Shown here: piece after piece, positions 1-7,819 of the stretch
Layout: the number at the start of each line of letters is the position of its first letter
Numbering within the stretch: the stretch's first letter is position 1
Assembly (NCBI GenBank): GCA_021373135.1
Contig: JAJFTH010000003.1
Coordinates: 834,435-898,434 of the forward strand
DNA: 64,000 nt
DNA from: Bacteroidales bacterium
GTDB lineage: Bacteria; Bacteroidota; Bacteroidia; Bacteroidales; UBA1402
Direction of reading: 5' to 3'
Made by a program: the position numbers and the translations under genes
The notes under the pieces: generated by a model
Seen by the model: the letters and a program-made list of their open reading frames with translations, nothing else
What the model was told of the DNA's origin: nothing
The model's database searches: none

Positions 1-405
1 ATAGCATTATTTGACAATGATACAACTGGACACAAAGAATCTGATACGTTAAATACAATAGAATTACCTAAAACCATGAAGATTCAACATTATCCTGATA
101 TTGATATTCTTAGAAATTATCCATCGATTAGTCCTGATGGATCGTTACAGAATGTGAATGTAAATAGTTTAGCAGGTAGCTTGGAAATGTACTTGGGCGT
201 AGATTTGTTGAAAGATGACAATGGATCGCTGTACCCTATAATATGGTCTAGTTATGAGTTCAGCCTTGAAAAATATCAAGGAGGATTATCGAAATTGGCT
301 AAAGAAAAAATCGATAAAAGTTTTAGAATTAAATTGAAGAGCTCTAAAGTAATATGGCCTGAATTTGAATGTTTATTGAATATGATAATTAATGCTTGGG
401 TATAG
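1..405 (+). CDS. TOPRIM-like domain protein, 5'-truncated by the window edge
   Basis: The reading frame is open from base 1, so the N-terminus lies outside the window. The first visible codons read ALFDNDTTGH, the DxD-type acidic motif with trailing glycine found in TOPRIM folds (OLD-type nucleases, DnaG-like proteins, HEPN/Toprim-associated proteins). The remaining ~110 residues are a mixed alpha/beta tail that I do not recognise. A TOPRIM catalytic function (metal-dependent phosphoryl transfer or nucleic-acid cleavage) is inferred from this motif alone. The 3' end overlaps the FRG gene by 14 nt, which points to co-transcription and coupled translation. Low G+C is shared with the next two genes. 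It could be any TOPRIM-containing defence protein; the missing N-terminus would decide. Confidence 0.6.
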   Translation: MALFDNDTTGHKESDTLNTIELPKTMKIQHYPDIDILRNYPSISPDGSLQNVNVNSLAGSLEMYLGVDLLKDDNGSLYPIIWSSYEFSLEKYQGGLSKLAKEKIDKSFRIKLKSSKVIWPEFECLLNMIINAWV

Positions 406-1411
406 ATTAAAATCATGGAAAAAATTAGATGCCATGTGTAAAGTAAAATCCGTTGATCAATTTCTGAAAATAGTTTTTGAAAAGATTTTCGAAGCAAATA
501 AAAAAAAGGATGATGATCCTTTTAATTTATTCTGGTTTAGAGGTGAGAGTTGTTATTACAATGAGACTTCTTTAGTCCCAAGTGCGTATCGAGATCTTGT
601 TGTTAAGAATAATGCTGCAATAAAGGAGAAAAAATACTCAGTAACTGGGAAGGATCACACATTCTCATATGTTGAACAGAATATAAGAGCCGACTTTGAC
701 AGAAGGGCCTTACCCTATATTCTGTCAAAAAACATCGAGAGCACAGCCTGGAATCGATATTTCTTAATGCAGCACTACAATGTAAATACGAGACTGCTTG
801 ATTGGACAGAGGATGCGATCAAGGCTCTTTTTTTTGCGGTTAAAATAGAGGCGGTGAAGGAGAATACTGAGGATACCAAGGATGCCGATGCCAAGGTTTG
901 GATATTACAGCCATTTGAATTAAATCATTTTACATTCAATAAATTATCCGATTACAAATTTCAGAATTATCTAATTCCTCCTTTATCTAATGATAATGAT
1001 AAGCCGCAGAATTTATTATATGAAGATAAGACTATTAGACTTATAGAGTTGACGCGCAGATATCTAATAATGGATTCCGAAGAGGTTAAAAGTAAGGATT
1101 ATTACCCTTTGGCCATTTATCCGCCTTTCCTGGATGAGAGAATGGCTGCTCAAAAGGCTTGTTTTACTATTTTTGGTAATAAATGTGACGGATTACGCGA
1201 GGTTATCAAATTACAGAATAGTCTCAGTCCAAAAATTATTGACTCTATCGTTATTGATGGGAAAAGTAAGAAAAAGATACGGAGCCAACTTCGGTTAATA
1301 GGTATTGATGACAGTAGTATTTATCCGGATTTAGATGGATTAGGGAACGCACTAAAAAGTAAATACAAAGGCGAATACAAGAATATTGAAATCTCTGATG
1401 AAAAGTGGTAA
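392..1411 (+). CDS. FRG domain-containing protein
   Basis: This 339-residue protein carries the FRG signature: FWFRGE near residues 47-52, and MQHYNVNTRLLDWT near residues 126-139, followed by a hydrophobic strand (ALFFAV). This is the usual 'QHxxxxTRLLDWT' core of PF08867. FRG proteins occur widely in phage-defence and toxin-like loci, but their biochemical activity is not settled. The ATG at 392 overlaps the end of the TOPRIM-like gene; an internal ATG at 434 is a possible alternative start. The gene is followed after 81 nt (to the preferred start) by a predicted nuclease gene on the same strand. No signal peptide or membrane segment is visible. The family call is strong; a defence role is inferred from neighbours. 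Confidence 0.85.
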   Translation: MLGYRLKSWKKLDAMCKVKSVDQFLKIVFEKIFEANKKKDDDPFNLFWFRGESCYYNETSLVPSAYRDLVVKNNAAIKEKKYSVTGKDHTFSYVEQNIRADFDRRALPYILSKNIESTAWNRYFLMQHYNVNTRLLDWTEDAIKALFFAVKIEAVKENTEDTKDADAKVWILQPFELNHFTFNKLSDYKFQNYLIPPLSNDNDKPQNLLYEDKTIRLIELTRRYLIMDSEEVKSKDYYPLAIYPPFLDERMAAQKACFTIFGNKCDGLREVIKLQNSLSPKIIDSIVIDGKSKKKIRSQLRLIGIDDSSIYPDLDGLGNALKSKYKGEYKNIEISDEKW

Positions 1412-1492
1412 GTTGATGTTTTCAAATAGATGGCCTTCCGAAGTAGGGGCACCATATTTTTAATAGTCATAGATAAGAAACAAATCAATATA

Positions 1493-3208
1493 ATGGAAAA
1501 AGTTGAGGTAAATCCACTAATATCATTCTCCCGCATCTTCCCCGATAGTGATATATCAATAGACGATGTGATAAGAACCTTGCCCTCTAAGAAATCCATT
1601 GAATGGATTTCTTACTTTCTCATCCTGAAGTATAATAAAAGCATTTCTCAACCTGATTATAAATTGTTTAAGCCTTTACTGTCTTATATAAATATTCAAC
1701 TCAAAAAAGATATTTGTAGTTATATACAAAAGGATGAAGAGAATGATTATGGTTTTATTGACAATGTCGCTCTTTTGATATTACTGGATAAGCTGTTGAC
1801 AGTACACAACGACAACATTAATGAATTGTCAGAAACGGATTACTCAAACTTAATGATTGCATATTTAATGTGCTGTGATAAAAGGATCAGCCTAAATGCA
1901 GACATTGTAGATGCTATTAATGAAAATATGGATGCAGATTCATTTGTAAGAATTTATCTATCAGAAAAGCTAAAATACTACGACATTGAAGATAAAGACA
2001 TTCGTGTAGAGTTTATTCGCTCAATGATGTTTAAGGATTTCTGTGAAAAAGATAATACATTCCAGCCTCTATTTAAATTATATTTAGATAGGATGAATAT
2101 AAGCAACTGGGAAGAATCTAAATTTTTTATCATTGATTTAATCAATAGAATTAAAAAATCAGACAAACACTTTTGTGGAATCAAAATTCGCCCTGATTCA
2201 TACATGAAAAAGTATCTTGATGCAATGAGTGTGGATATGAACAAATACAGATCATCTTCAGATTTAGATTTTAAAGACATAAGGGATAAGCCTATTTATT
2301 ATCAGGGAGATAACAAGTACCATATCTTATCGTTTAGTTTTCTTATTGACAAATTGTATCAGGGCTTTTTGTTTGACTTTGCAGCAGTCCTTAAAAAGGA
2401 AAAAGAAGTTAAAGAGATAAATAGCTATCCTGATCTTAAACAACGAGTCGGGGATCTATTCTCAGAAAAATACTTGTTTTATGCAATAATGAAGGGCTGT
2501 TTTGAGCAAACATGTGATGTAAGAATATCTGGACAGGAATTAGAAAAATGTTTAAAGGGCGGAGAGCCGGATTACTATTTGAGAAAAGGCAAGAATATCT
2601 TCTTGTTTGAATTTAAGGATGTGATGCTAAATGCTAAAACCAAGCATTGTAATAATTTTGATGAAATTGTGAAAGAGTTATTGGAGCAATTTGAACGCTC
2701 TACTGAGGAAAAAAGTACAGGGAAGATAAAAGACCAACCAAAAGGAATCACTCAATTGTTAAATGTGATTGAGAAAAAATTGGATGTAATCATTGAAAGG
2801 TCAGATAAAATAGAATTATCGGATGATTTAAATGTTTTTCCAATAATTATTTATCAAGACTGTAACTTTGATATTGAAGGGATAAATTATATCTTAAATA
2901 ATAGATTTCATGAGCTGCTGAAGTCAAGAAACATACCGAAGCAATATATCATAAAAAAATTTGTAATGTTTTCTTTAACTACACTAATTCAGTTGGAGGA
3001 CTTTTTTTCAGAAGGAAAGCTGGATTTGGAACAAATCATAATGGACTATTTTACAGACTGTTCTCTTTCAGAAAGGAATAAGACCACACCTTTTGAAAAA
3101 TATATTTTGAGATATGCCAAAGATAAAGGCTACAATCAAGAAAATACCAAACGGTTTAACGATATCAATAATAGTATAGAAAACAAAATTATCAAGCAAA
3201 CCACATGA
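1493..3208 (+). CDS. Large hypothetical protein with predicted PD-(D/E)XK nuclease core
   Basis: I do not recognise the family of this 571-residue protein. About 340 alpha-helical residues precede a segment GGEPDYYLRKGKNIFLFEFK: D360 of a Pro-Asp pair, a 12-residue spacer, then E373-F-K375. That matches the D-x(n)-ExK core of PD-(D/E)XK nucleases, with conserved-looking basic and helical sequence after it. The frame is open back to an ATG at 1430, but the ATG at 1493 (MEKVEVNPL) is preferred because the upstream 21 residues look unstructured. Its TGA overlaps the next ATG (ATGA, 3205-3208). Together with the TOPRIM-like and FRG genes it forms a tight AT-rich operon. DNA cleavage is predicted from the motif only. 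Confidence 0.6.
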   Translation: MEKVEVNPLISFSRIFPDSDISIDDVIRTLPSKKSIEWISYFLILKYNKSISQPDYKLFKPLLSYINIQLKKDICSYIQKDEENDYGFIDNVALLILLDKLLTVHNDNINELSETDYSNLMIAYLMCCDKRISLNADIVDAINENMDADSFVRIYLSEKLKYYDIEDKDIRVEFIRSMMFKDFCEKDNTFQPLFKLYLDRMNISNWEESKFFIIDLINRIKKSDKHFCGIKIRPDSYMKKYLDAMSVDMNKYRSSSDLDFKDIRDKPIYYQGDNKYHILSFSFLIDKLYQGFLFDFAAVLKKEKEVKEINSYPDLKQRVGDLFSEKYLFYAIMKGCFEQTCDVRISGQELEKCLKGGEPDYYLRKGKNIFLFEFKDVMLNAKTKHCNNFDEIVKELLEQFERSTEEKSTGKIKDQPKGITQLLNVIEKKLDVIIERSDKIELSDDLNVFPIIIYQDCNFDIEGINYILNNRFHELLKSRNIPKQYIIKKFVMFSLTTLIQLEDFFSEGKLDLEQIIMDYFTDCSLSERNKTTPFEKYILRYAKDKGYNQENTKRFNDINNSIENKIIKQTT

Positions 3209-3375
3209 CCAAACTCGAAAAACTATACAGCACCATCAAAAACCTGAAAGAACTAGGCCTGGAGTTAGGCGAAGACCTATTAAAACAGACGAATGAACTG
3301 GAGCAAGAAATCATCAAGAGAGGCATTGGATGTTGTTCAATGTGGTGTTGGCTTCCGATACAATTGGCATCATAG
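3205..3375 (+). pseudogene. Truncated small ORF coupled to the nuclease gene
   Basis: An ORF of 56 codons starts in a 4-nt ATGA overlap with the preceding gene. The first ~40 residues (MTKLEKLYSTIKNLKELGLE onward) are a regular, charged, coiled-coil-like sequence that looks like the N-terminus of a longer protein of restriction or defence loci. After 'EIIKRG' the frame runs into a Cys/Trp-rich, non-protein-like tail and stops. I read this as the 5' end of a gene whose remainder was lost when the region was rearranged with the YhcG remnant downstream. It may still be translated as a short peptide. Confidence 0.5.
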
Positions 3376-3399
3376 ATATACTGAAAAAAATAATGCGCT

Positions 3400-4134
3400 A
3401 TGGCTAAAGAAATAGTAAATATCATAAATGAGAATGAGTATGTTGAGATACTGCAACAAGCTGTTGCAAAAATCCACACAGCTCGAACCGCTCTTGCCAG
3501 ACAGGTAAACAGCTCTGTTCATTCTGCATACTGGAAACTAGGGACGCTGTTGGTTGAAAAACAGTTGGAGGGTGGATATGGTAGCGGAGTTGTCAAAAGT
3601 CTGTTGTTGACCTAAAGATGCAGTTCCCGGATATGGGGTTATCCCCTCGTAATCTTTGGAATATGAAACGGCTGTATGAGCGTTATTGTCAGGTAGATGC
3701 AAAACTGCTACAGCTTGTAGCAGTTTTACCGTGCAGACATAATCTGTTGCTTCTTGATAAGGCTCTGGCACGAGAAGAAACGCTGTTTTATATAGAAGAG
3801 TGTTTGCAAAAAGGTTGGTCAAGAGATATGCTGCTCAATGCCATAAAGATGAACACGTACACTTCCCATCATGGGCAAAATGAACCTTTATCTTTCACTT
3901 CTTGATCGCAAATAAAAGGGTTAAAATGAAAATCCGTCAATAGGTATAATTTTTTGTGCCGACAAAGATCACTTAGATGTGGAGATTGCCTTGCAAGATG
4001 TAAACAAGCCAATCGGGGTTGCCGAATACCAATTACTGTTACCAAAGGAGGAGCTTCAAACGTTACTCTTTCTATTGGCGATGAAATTGCTCGTGAAGGT
4101 GAAGGAGCTGATGAAAACGGATAAGTTCCTGTAA
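3400..4134 (+). pseudogene. Degenerate YhcG-family (DUF1016) PDDEXK nuclease gene
   Basis: Three pieces of one YhcG/DUF1016 protein lie in order. Piece 1 (3400-3615) gives the N-terminal helical domain (VHSAYWKLGTLLVEKQLEGG). Piece 2 (3618-3905, a different frame) gives 'GLSPRNLWNMKRLYERY' and 'GWSRDMLLNAIKMN'. Piece 3 (about 3943-4134) gives the family's C-terminal sequence 'IIFCADKDHLDVEIALQDVN' followed by KPIGVAEYQLLLP. There is a frameshift near 3613 and a large internal deletion near 3905 that removes the catalytic D/ExK region. The gene cannot make an active nuclease. The tail after 'LPKEELQTLL' no longer resembles the family, so a second junction is likely near 4055. Confidence 0.85.
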
Positions 4135-4629
4135 GGAGATAGATACTTTGTCAATCCAATGCCACCGCAGATTGAAACAGGAAACCCGACTTCGGAGGGT
4201 TGCCAGCCCCCCTGCAAGGGTAAGGAACTTTTGGCAGCCGAATTTATTTCGAGCGGCTCAAAAGATACCTTGCTATGTTCTGTAGAACATAAAATCCGAC
4301 TGATGACGGGTAAGAAGATGCCAATGCTTTTATACGTACAGATGCAGGTTTGCCATACTCAACATAGAAATGGAAACCAGTCAGTCGATCAACTAACGAA
4401 CTAACCAACCAACGTTGGGCGGAATCTTTCTATCTTCATTTGACGAAACGAATGTTTGGATAAACTGATAAATGGACACACGAATGATCCTTTCGTTTAA
4501 TTTTATGCGGATTCAAGAGGCAAGGGAGTTTCGTTTCAATAATAACAGCCTATCTCGTTAATCCGACATTTTTTTTATGCGTCTTTCGGTCGGGTCGGTC
4601 GTTTTCGTTTCAGGGGCATTTCCGGTGTA
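4135..4629. other. Intergenic, no convincing gene
   Basis: About 500 bases between the YhcG remnant and a long inverted repeat. The longest frame (4159-4404) has a composition unlike protein and no recognisable motif. A 7-bp-arm palindrome ATGTTCT-GT-AGAACAT sits at 4275-4290 and could be a repressor site. Sequence around 4190-4230 is rich in short GC runs, unlike its AT-rich surroundings, and may derive from a mobile element, but no integrase, relaxase or transposase sequence is recognisable. Confidence 0.4.
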
Positions 4630-4725
4630 GGGGTTAAGAAATACAAGGTTTTTCAGGAAAATACTACCAACGTGTGGAGATTATTCTGAAAACAGCTTGC
4701 GACCTTGTATTTCTGTCAAGACCCC
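4630..4725. repeat. Long interrupted inverted repeat (three nested stems)
   Basis: The core arms AGAAATACAAGGT (4637-4649) and ACCTTGTATTTCT (4702-4714) are a perfect 13-bp match. They are flanked outside by GGGGT (4630-4634) / ACCCC (4721-4725) and inside by TTTTCAG (4650-4656) / CTGAAAA (4686-4692). The whole can fold into one long hairpin of roughly 96 nt. It lies between the YhcG debris and the abiE pair, with no T-run, so it is not an ordinary terminator. A recombination or transfer site, or a structured RNA, are possibilities. Confidence 0.75.
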
Positions 4726-4778
4726 GTAAACATCTTAGCACCTGATAAACGAAATACCGACTTGACTGGAAACATCTA

Positions 4779-5630
4779 CTAATGGAGGTTTGTCCAGTAG
4801 GGCATTAATTTCTCACTTATAAATCGCATAACTTCTTCGAATTCCAGTTCTTTGTCTCTGTTTATTTTGTTTAGAAATGCTGTCCAACTTTTTTTTCTTT
4901 GCGGATTAGTTGCGAACTCAGCTGTAAACAGCGCATGATTCTCTGTATATGAAGTTCCTCTGTTTACAAAAGTTGCTTTAATTGCTTCTTCCAATGTGTC
5001 GTTGTCAAATTTGTTGTCAGTTAGCAAATTGTACACATCATAGAAATCCTTCATTCGACTATTGGCTACCGATAATTCTATCATTGCCTGAAACTTTTCG
5101 GCAATGACCGTTTCTGTTGAATATGCTTGTATTACTGGAATTTGCATTTCATCCAACAGTATTGGATATTCCAATTTTTGAACAACCGGAATCACGATGT
5201 CGCCAAAGCCAACATCAATTTGTATTCGTTGTCTAACGGTGTGAAAAGTTGCATCGATATAAAGGCGAACACCGTTATACTTGTCTTGTTGGGTTATCAA
5301 TTCTCCAACAACGCTTTCTCGATTAAATGCTACCTCATCTTCTGATTCAATAGTGCATATTTGCCTAAATACTTCACAAAGAGCCTCAATATCATTCGAT
5401 ATTTGCGTTCCTAGCAAGTCAACATCTATTGTGGGACGACTTTTTATTCCTTGCACGGCATAAATAAAGGCTCCACCTTTCAGAATCAATTGCTGAGAAT
5501 AATTAGAAACCGAAATTCGATACAATAAACGTTCGTGCAAAAAACGGATGATGATAAGTTGAAAATCAATTCCTTCTTTTTTTGCCAAGTTGAGCAATCT
5601 TGCTCTTATTGAAACTGCACGGCTCTTCAT
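4779..5630 (-). CDS. abiEii: AbiEii/AbiGii family nucleotidyltransferase toxin
   Basis: Toxin of a type IV toxin-antitoxin / abortive infection pair. The 283-residue protein shows the nucleotidyltransferase fingerprint of the family: KGG at residues 51-53 and SRPTIDVDLLG with T67, D69 and D71 as the metal-binding acidic pair. This is followed by the conserved 'EKFQAMIELSVANSRMKDFYDVYNL' region, quoted here only as family landmarks EKFQAM and RMKDFYDVYNL. Family members transfer nucleotides to RNA targets such as tRNA. The start ATG overlaps the antitoxin stop (TCAT, 5627-5630), so the pair is translationally coupled. Length and motifs are complete, so the toxin is probably functional. Confidence 0.93.
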   Translation of the reverse strand: MKSRAVSIRARLLNLAKKEGIDFQLIIIRFLHERLLYRISVSNYSQQLILKGGAFIYAVQGIKSRPTIDVDLLGTQISNDIEALCEVFRQICTIESEDEVAFNRESVVGELITQQDKYNGVRLYIDATFHTVRQRIQIDVGFGDIVIPVVQKLEYPILLDEMQIPVIQAYSTETVIAEKFQAMIELSVANSRMKDFYDVYNLLTDNKFDNDTLEEAIKATFVNRGTSYTENHALFTAEFATNPQRKKSWTAFLNKINRDKELEFEEVMRFISEKLMPYWTNLH

Positions 5631-6214
5631 AGCATCATGGTTAGATATTGGTTCAACACCGTTGAAATACGCATTCTTTCAGCGTATTTCATTAGTTTAT
5701 CCAAATTGCGGTCTGTGTCTTTTAGGTAATTTCTCAACACTTCGGATGTTATGTCCGTTCCTATTTTATTACGATAACGAACAGCATCGCACACCGATTT
5801 TTCTTTGTCGTAAATGGTGATTTGTTCTTCATTATTAGTAGTTGAAACCTTTCCGATTTCATAATAATCAGCACTCCAAAAGTATATTTTTGTTGGTGGA
5901 AAGTCTGCTAGTATAGGCTTTTTGCGTACTGGAATAGCAATGTGTACGAATGATGAGACAGTAGTAGTAAGGCCATAGAACTGCCAGGCTGAGAAAAGGC
6001 AAAGTACTGCTTGTGGGGCTGACTTACACACCTCTCCCCAATTGGCTTCTTCTGTAAAGTCAATATGACGGTACAATCCTCTTTTTATCTGTATTACTTT
6101 ACCAGTTTCCAGCATTGCTTTTAGCTGATAGTAAAGCGACCGATTTCCACGGATAAGTTTTGATGTCAAATAACCTTTGTATTTGGCAAACAAGTCATAC
6201 AGTTGTTGTTCCAT
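5627..6214 (-). CDS. abiEi: AbiEi family antitoxin / autorepressor
   Basis: This 195-residue protein starts with a winged-helix segment (LFAKYKGYLTSKLIRGNRSLYYQLKAMLETGKVIQIKRGLYR, landmarks SLYYQL and IKRGLYR) and continues with the AbiEi C-terminal domain (LCLFSAWQFYGL; ITIYDKEKSVCDAVRYRNK). AbiEi proteins neutralise AbiEii without a stable complex and repress their own promoter by binding inverted repeats. A perfect 18-bp-arm inverted repeat lies 11 bp upstream of the start codon (6225-6274). It overlaps the toxin gene by 4 nt. The pair sits downstream of a PP2C phosphatase on the same strand. Confidence 0.92.
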   Translation of the reverse strand: MEQQLYDLFAKYKGYLTSKLIRGNRSLYYQLKAMLETGKVIQIKRGLYRHIDFTEEANWGEVCKSAPQAVLCLFSAWQFYGLTTTVSSFVHIAIPVRKKPILADFPPTKIYFWSADYYEIGKVSTTNNEEQITIYDKEKSVCDAVRYRNKIGTDITSEVLRNYLKDTDRNLDKLMKYAERMRISTVLNQYLTMML

Positions 6215-6224
6215 GCTGTTTTAT

Positions 6225-6274
6225 TTTGCACAAAAATACGAAGAATATTTACAAACTTCGTATTTTTGTGCAAA
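6225..6274 (-). promoter_or_regulatory. abiE operator/promoter: perfect 18-bp inverted repeat
   Basis: Arms TTTGCACAAAAATACGAA (6225-6242) and its exact reverse complement (6257-6274), separated by 14 nt. On the minus strand the downstream arm contains TATTTTTG (complement of 6231-6238), a good Bacteroidota -7 box, about 17 nt from the AbiEi start codon. Repressor binding would therefore block the promoter, matching the known autoregulation of abiE loci by AbiEi. No other gene lies between the PP2C stop and AbiEi. Confidence 0.85.
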
Positions 6275-6307
6275 TGGTTTGTTGAAAGTAAAAGTTATGC
6301 AATACTT

Positions 6308-7045
6308 TTATTTAGAACTTGTTTCCATTTCAAGCAATGCAGCGGTCAAGTTATCATGATTTCCGCCATGACCAATTCCAATGGTATTTATTCTATCGAC
6401 TAAGTTTGTAACTACCGATTCAACATCGTCTTCTTCAGAAATCATTTCAATCAGTTTACATTCTGTCATCATACTCCAAAGTCCATCTGTACACAATAAA
6501 AAGCGGTCACCTGCATGGTAGCATAAATTGGCAGTAATTTCAATATCCACTAATGATCTTTTTCCCAGTGAACGAGTAATGATATTCGATTTATCTGATA
6601 ATCGCGCTTGTTCTTCTGAAATTTTACCTATTCGAACCAAATCAAAGACTAATGAGTGGTCAGATGTTCGGTGAAGGACTTTCCCTTTTCTTAATTGGTA
6701 AACTCGACTATCGCCTACATGACAACAAATGGCTCTTTCGGGAGTGATGAGCAAAGCCACTACAGTTGACCCCATTCCTTTAAGACTAATATTTGTATTA
6801 CTATCTTGCCAAATTGTTTCATTTGCTTTTGCTATCGCTTCTTGAAGAGCTTTAGACGGATTTTTATTATCACTTTTGGTCACTTCTTCAATAACTATTT
6901 GTACAGCTCTTTCAGCTGCGTATCTTCCACCATGCCCTCCCATACCATCACATACAATAATAAGTTCTCCAAATCTTGTTTGTGCAGAACCATAATAATC
7001 TTGATTTTCTGTTCGACCACCGATATGGGATTGGATGTAAGTCAT
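6308..7045 (-). CDS. PP2C-family serine/threonine phosphatase
   Basis: This 245-residue cytoplasmic protein has the full set of bacterial PPM/PP2C motifs: RTENQD (near residue 11), VCDGMGGHGGRYAAE (residues ~32-46, metal-binding Asp), CCHVGDSRVYQLR, the TSDHSLV segment, LLCTDGLW and the terminal GNHDNLTAAL. It is a stand-alone Stp1/PrpC-type phosphatase that would reverse Ser/Thr phosphorylation using two Mn/Mg ions. No Hanks-type kinase gene is in the window. It is upstream of abiE on the same strand but separated from it by the abiE operator, so it is probably a separate unit. PP2C genes are found in several defence islands, but it could equally act in general signalling. Confidence 0.92.
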   Translation of the reverse strand: MTYIQSHIGGRTENQDYYGSAQTRFGELIIVCDGMGGHGGRYAAERAVQIVIEEVTKSDNKNPSKALQEAIAKANETIWQDSNTNISLKGMGSTVVALLITPERAICCHVGDSRVYQLRKGKVLHRTSDHSLVFDLVRIGKISEEQARLSDKSNIITRSLGKRSLVDIEITANLCYHAGDRFLLCTDGLWSMMTECKLIEMISEEDDVESVVTNLVDRINTIGIGHGGNHDNLTAALLEMETSSK

Positions 7046-7542
7046 ATTGAGTGTTTATGATAGTTTTGTCGATAAGTAAAATAAACGCCCAAAGTTATTA
7101 GAAAATATTCAATGAGTAGTTATCGAAATATGATTACGAAAAAACACCTATCTTTATAGATATAATATTGAGTGGACATTTAATAGTCAGTAAAGGACAT
7201 TGATAGACAATATGCCGTTACTAAAGCGTTACTAATAGAAATATCAGCACAATTAAGTGATTGATAATTACGGGATAAGGAGAGGAAAGTTCATTACCCT
7301 CACTCTCCGCAGAAAAGTAAGGAAAAAACGAGCGCAGCTTTTCAGGCGATTCCTGTTTAGAGAATCGTTTTTCCTTGATTTTCTGCAGGTTCACCCACTC
7401 GGGATGGCGGCGCATCAGCGACGCAATTCCTTCAGAAGGTCTAAGACAAACGAAAGAAAATCGAATACTACACAATCTCCATCCGTACTTTTCAGTGAGA
7501 GCTGGATACTCATCCGCAAACTGTTTTTGGTTAATTACAAAA
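7046..7542. other. Island boundary region without a supported gene
   Basis: The first ~200 bases are AT-rich and contain a tandem CGTTACTAA/CGTTACTAA direct repeat (about 7212-7231). The remainder (7257-7542) has open frames on both strands, none of which resembles a complete protein. The plus-strand frame runs into the M16 remnant. The minus-strand frame (7221-7577) ends inside that remnant, so at least its N-terminal part is spurious. I read this as a junction between acquired DNA and a broken chromosomal gene. Confidence 0.45.
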
Positions 7543-7806
7543 TCCGGTGTATCGGAGAAAGATCTGAATAAAGTCAAAGAAACTCAAAAAAACGATCTTG
7601 AAGTTAGTCTGAAAGAAAATGCATATTGGACCAATGAACTAACTGACGACATCGTAAACAAGAGCAAGATTGAAATCGGGACCAAAGATTTTGAACAGAT
7701 TAAAAATTTGACATCCAAAGAAATTCAAAAAGCAGCCAGGAAATTCTTCGGACAAAACTACGCCAGACTGGTTTTGTTGCCGGAAAAGCAGGCTCAGGTT
7801 CAATAA
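7543..7806 (+). pseudogene. C-terminal remnant of an M16 (pitrilysin/PqqL-like) peptidase
   Basis: About 87 codons read SGVSEKDLNKVKETQKNDLE, then SLKENAYWTNELTD and ARKFFGQNYARLVLLPEKQ. This is the C-terminal end of the M16 zinc peptidase fold, with the characteristic 'eelekvke..lE.slkeN.yWl..L' segment. The N-terminal catalytic HxxEH domain is absent and the frame upstream is unrelated sequence, so the gene is beheaded. The remnant lies 13 bp before an exported FMN-binding protein gene, probably its former operon partner. The loss coincides with the right edge of the defence island. Confidence 0.8.
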
Positions 7807-7819
7807 TTTTATAGAGAAA

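Noticed and set aside
4159..4404. 81-codon frame between YhcG debris and the inverted repeat
   Set aside because: Composition and lack of any motif argue against a real gene; no promoter or ribosome-binding context.
7221..7577. 118-codon minus-strand frame at the island boundary
   Set aside because: Its N-terminal part is antisense to the M16 remnant and its C-terminus becomes a hydrophobic run without signal logic. It feels like a recurrent Bacteroidales junk ORF, but I cannot verify that.
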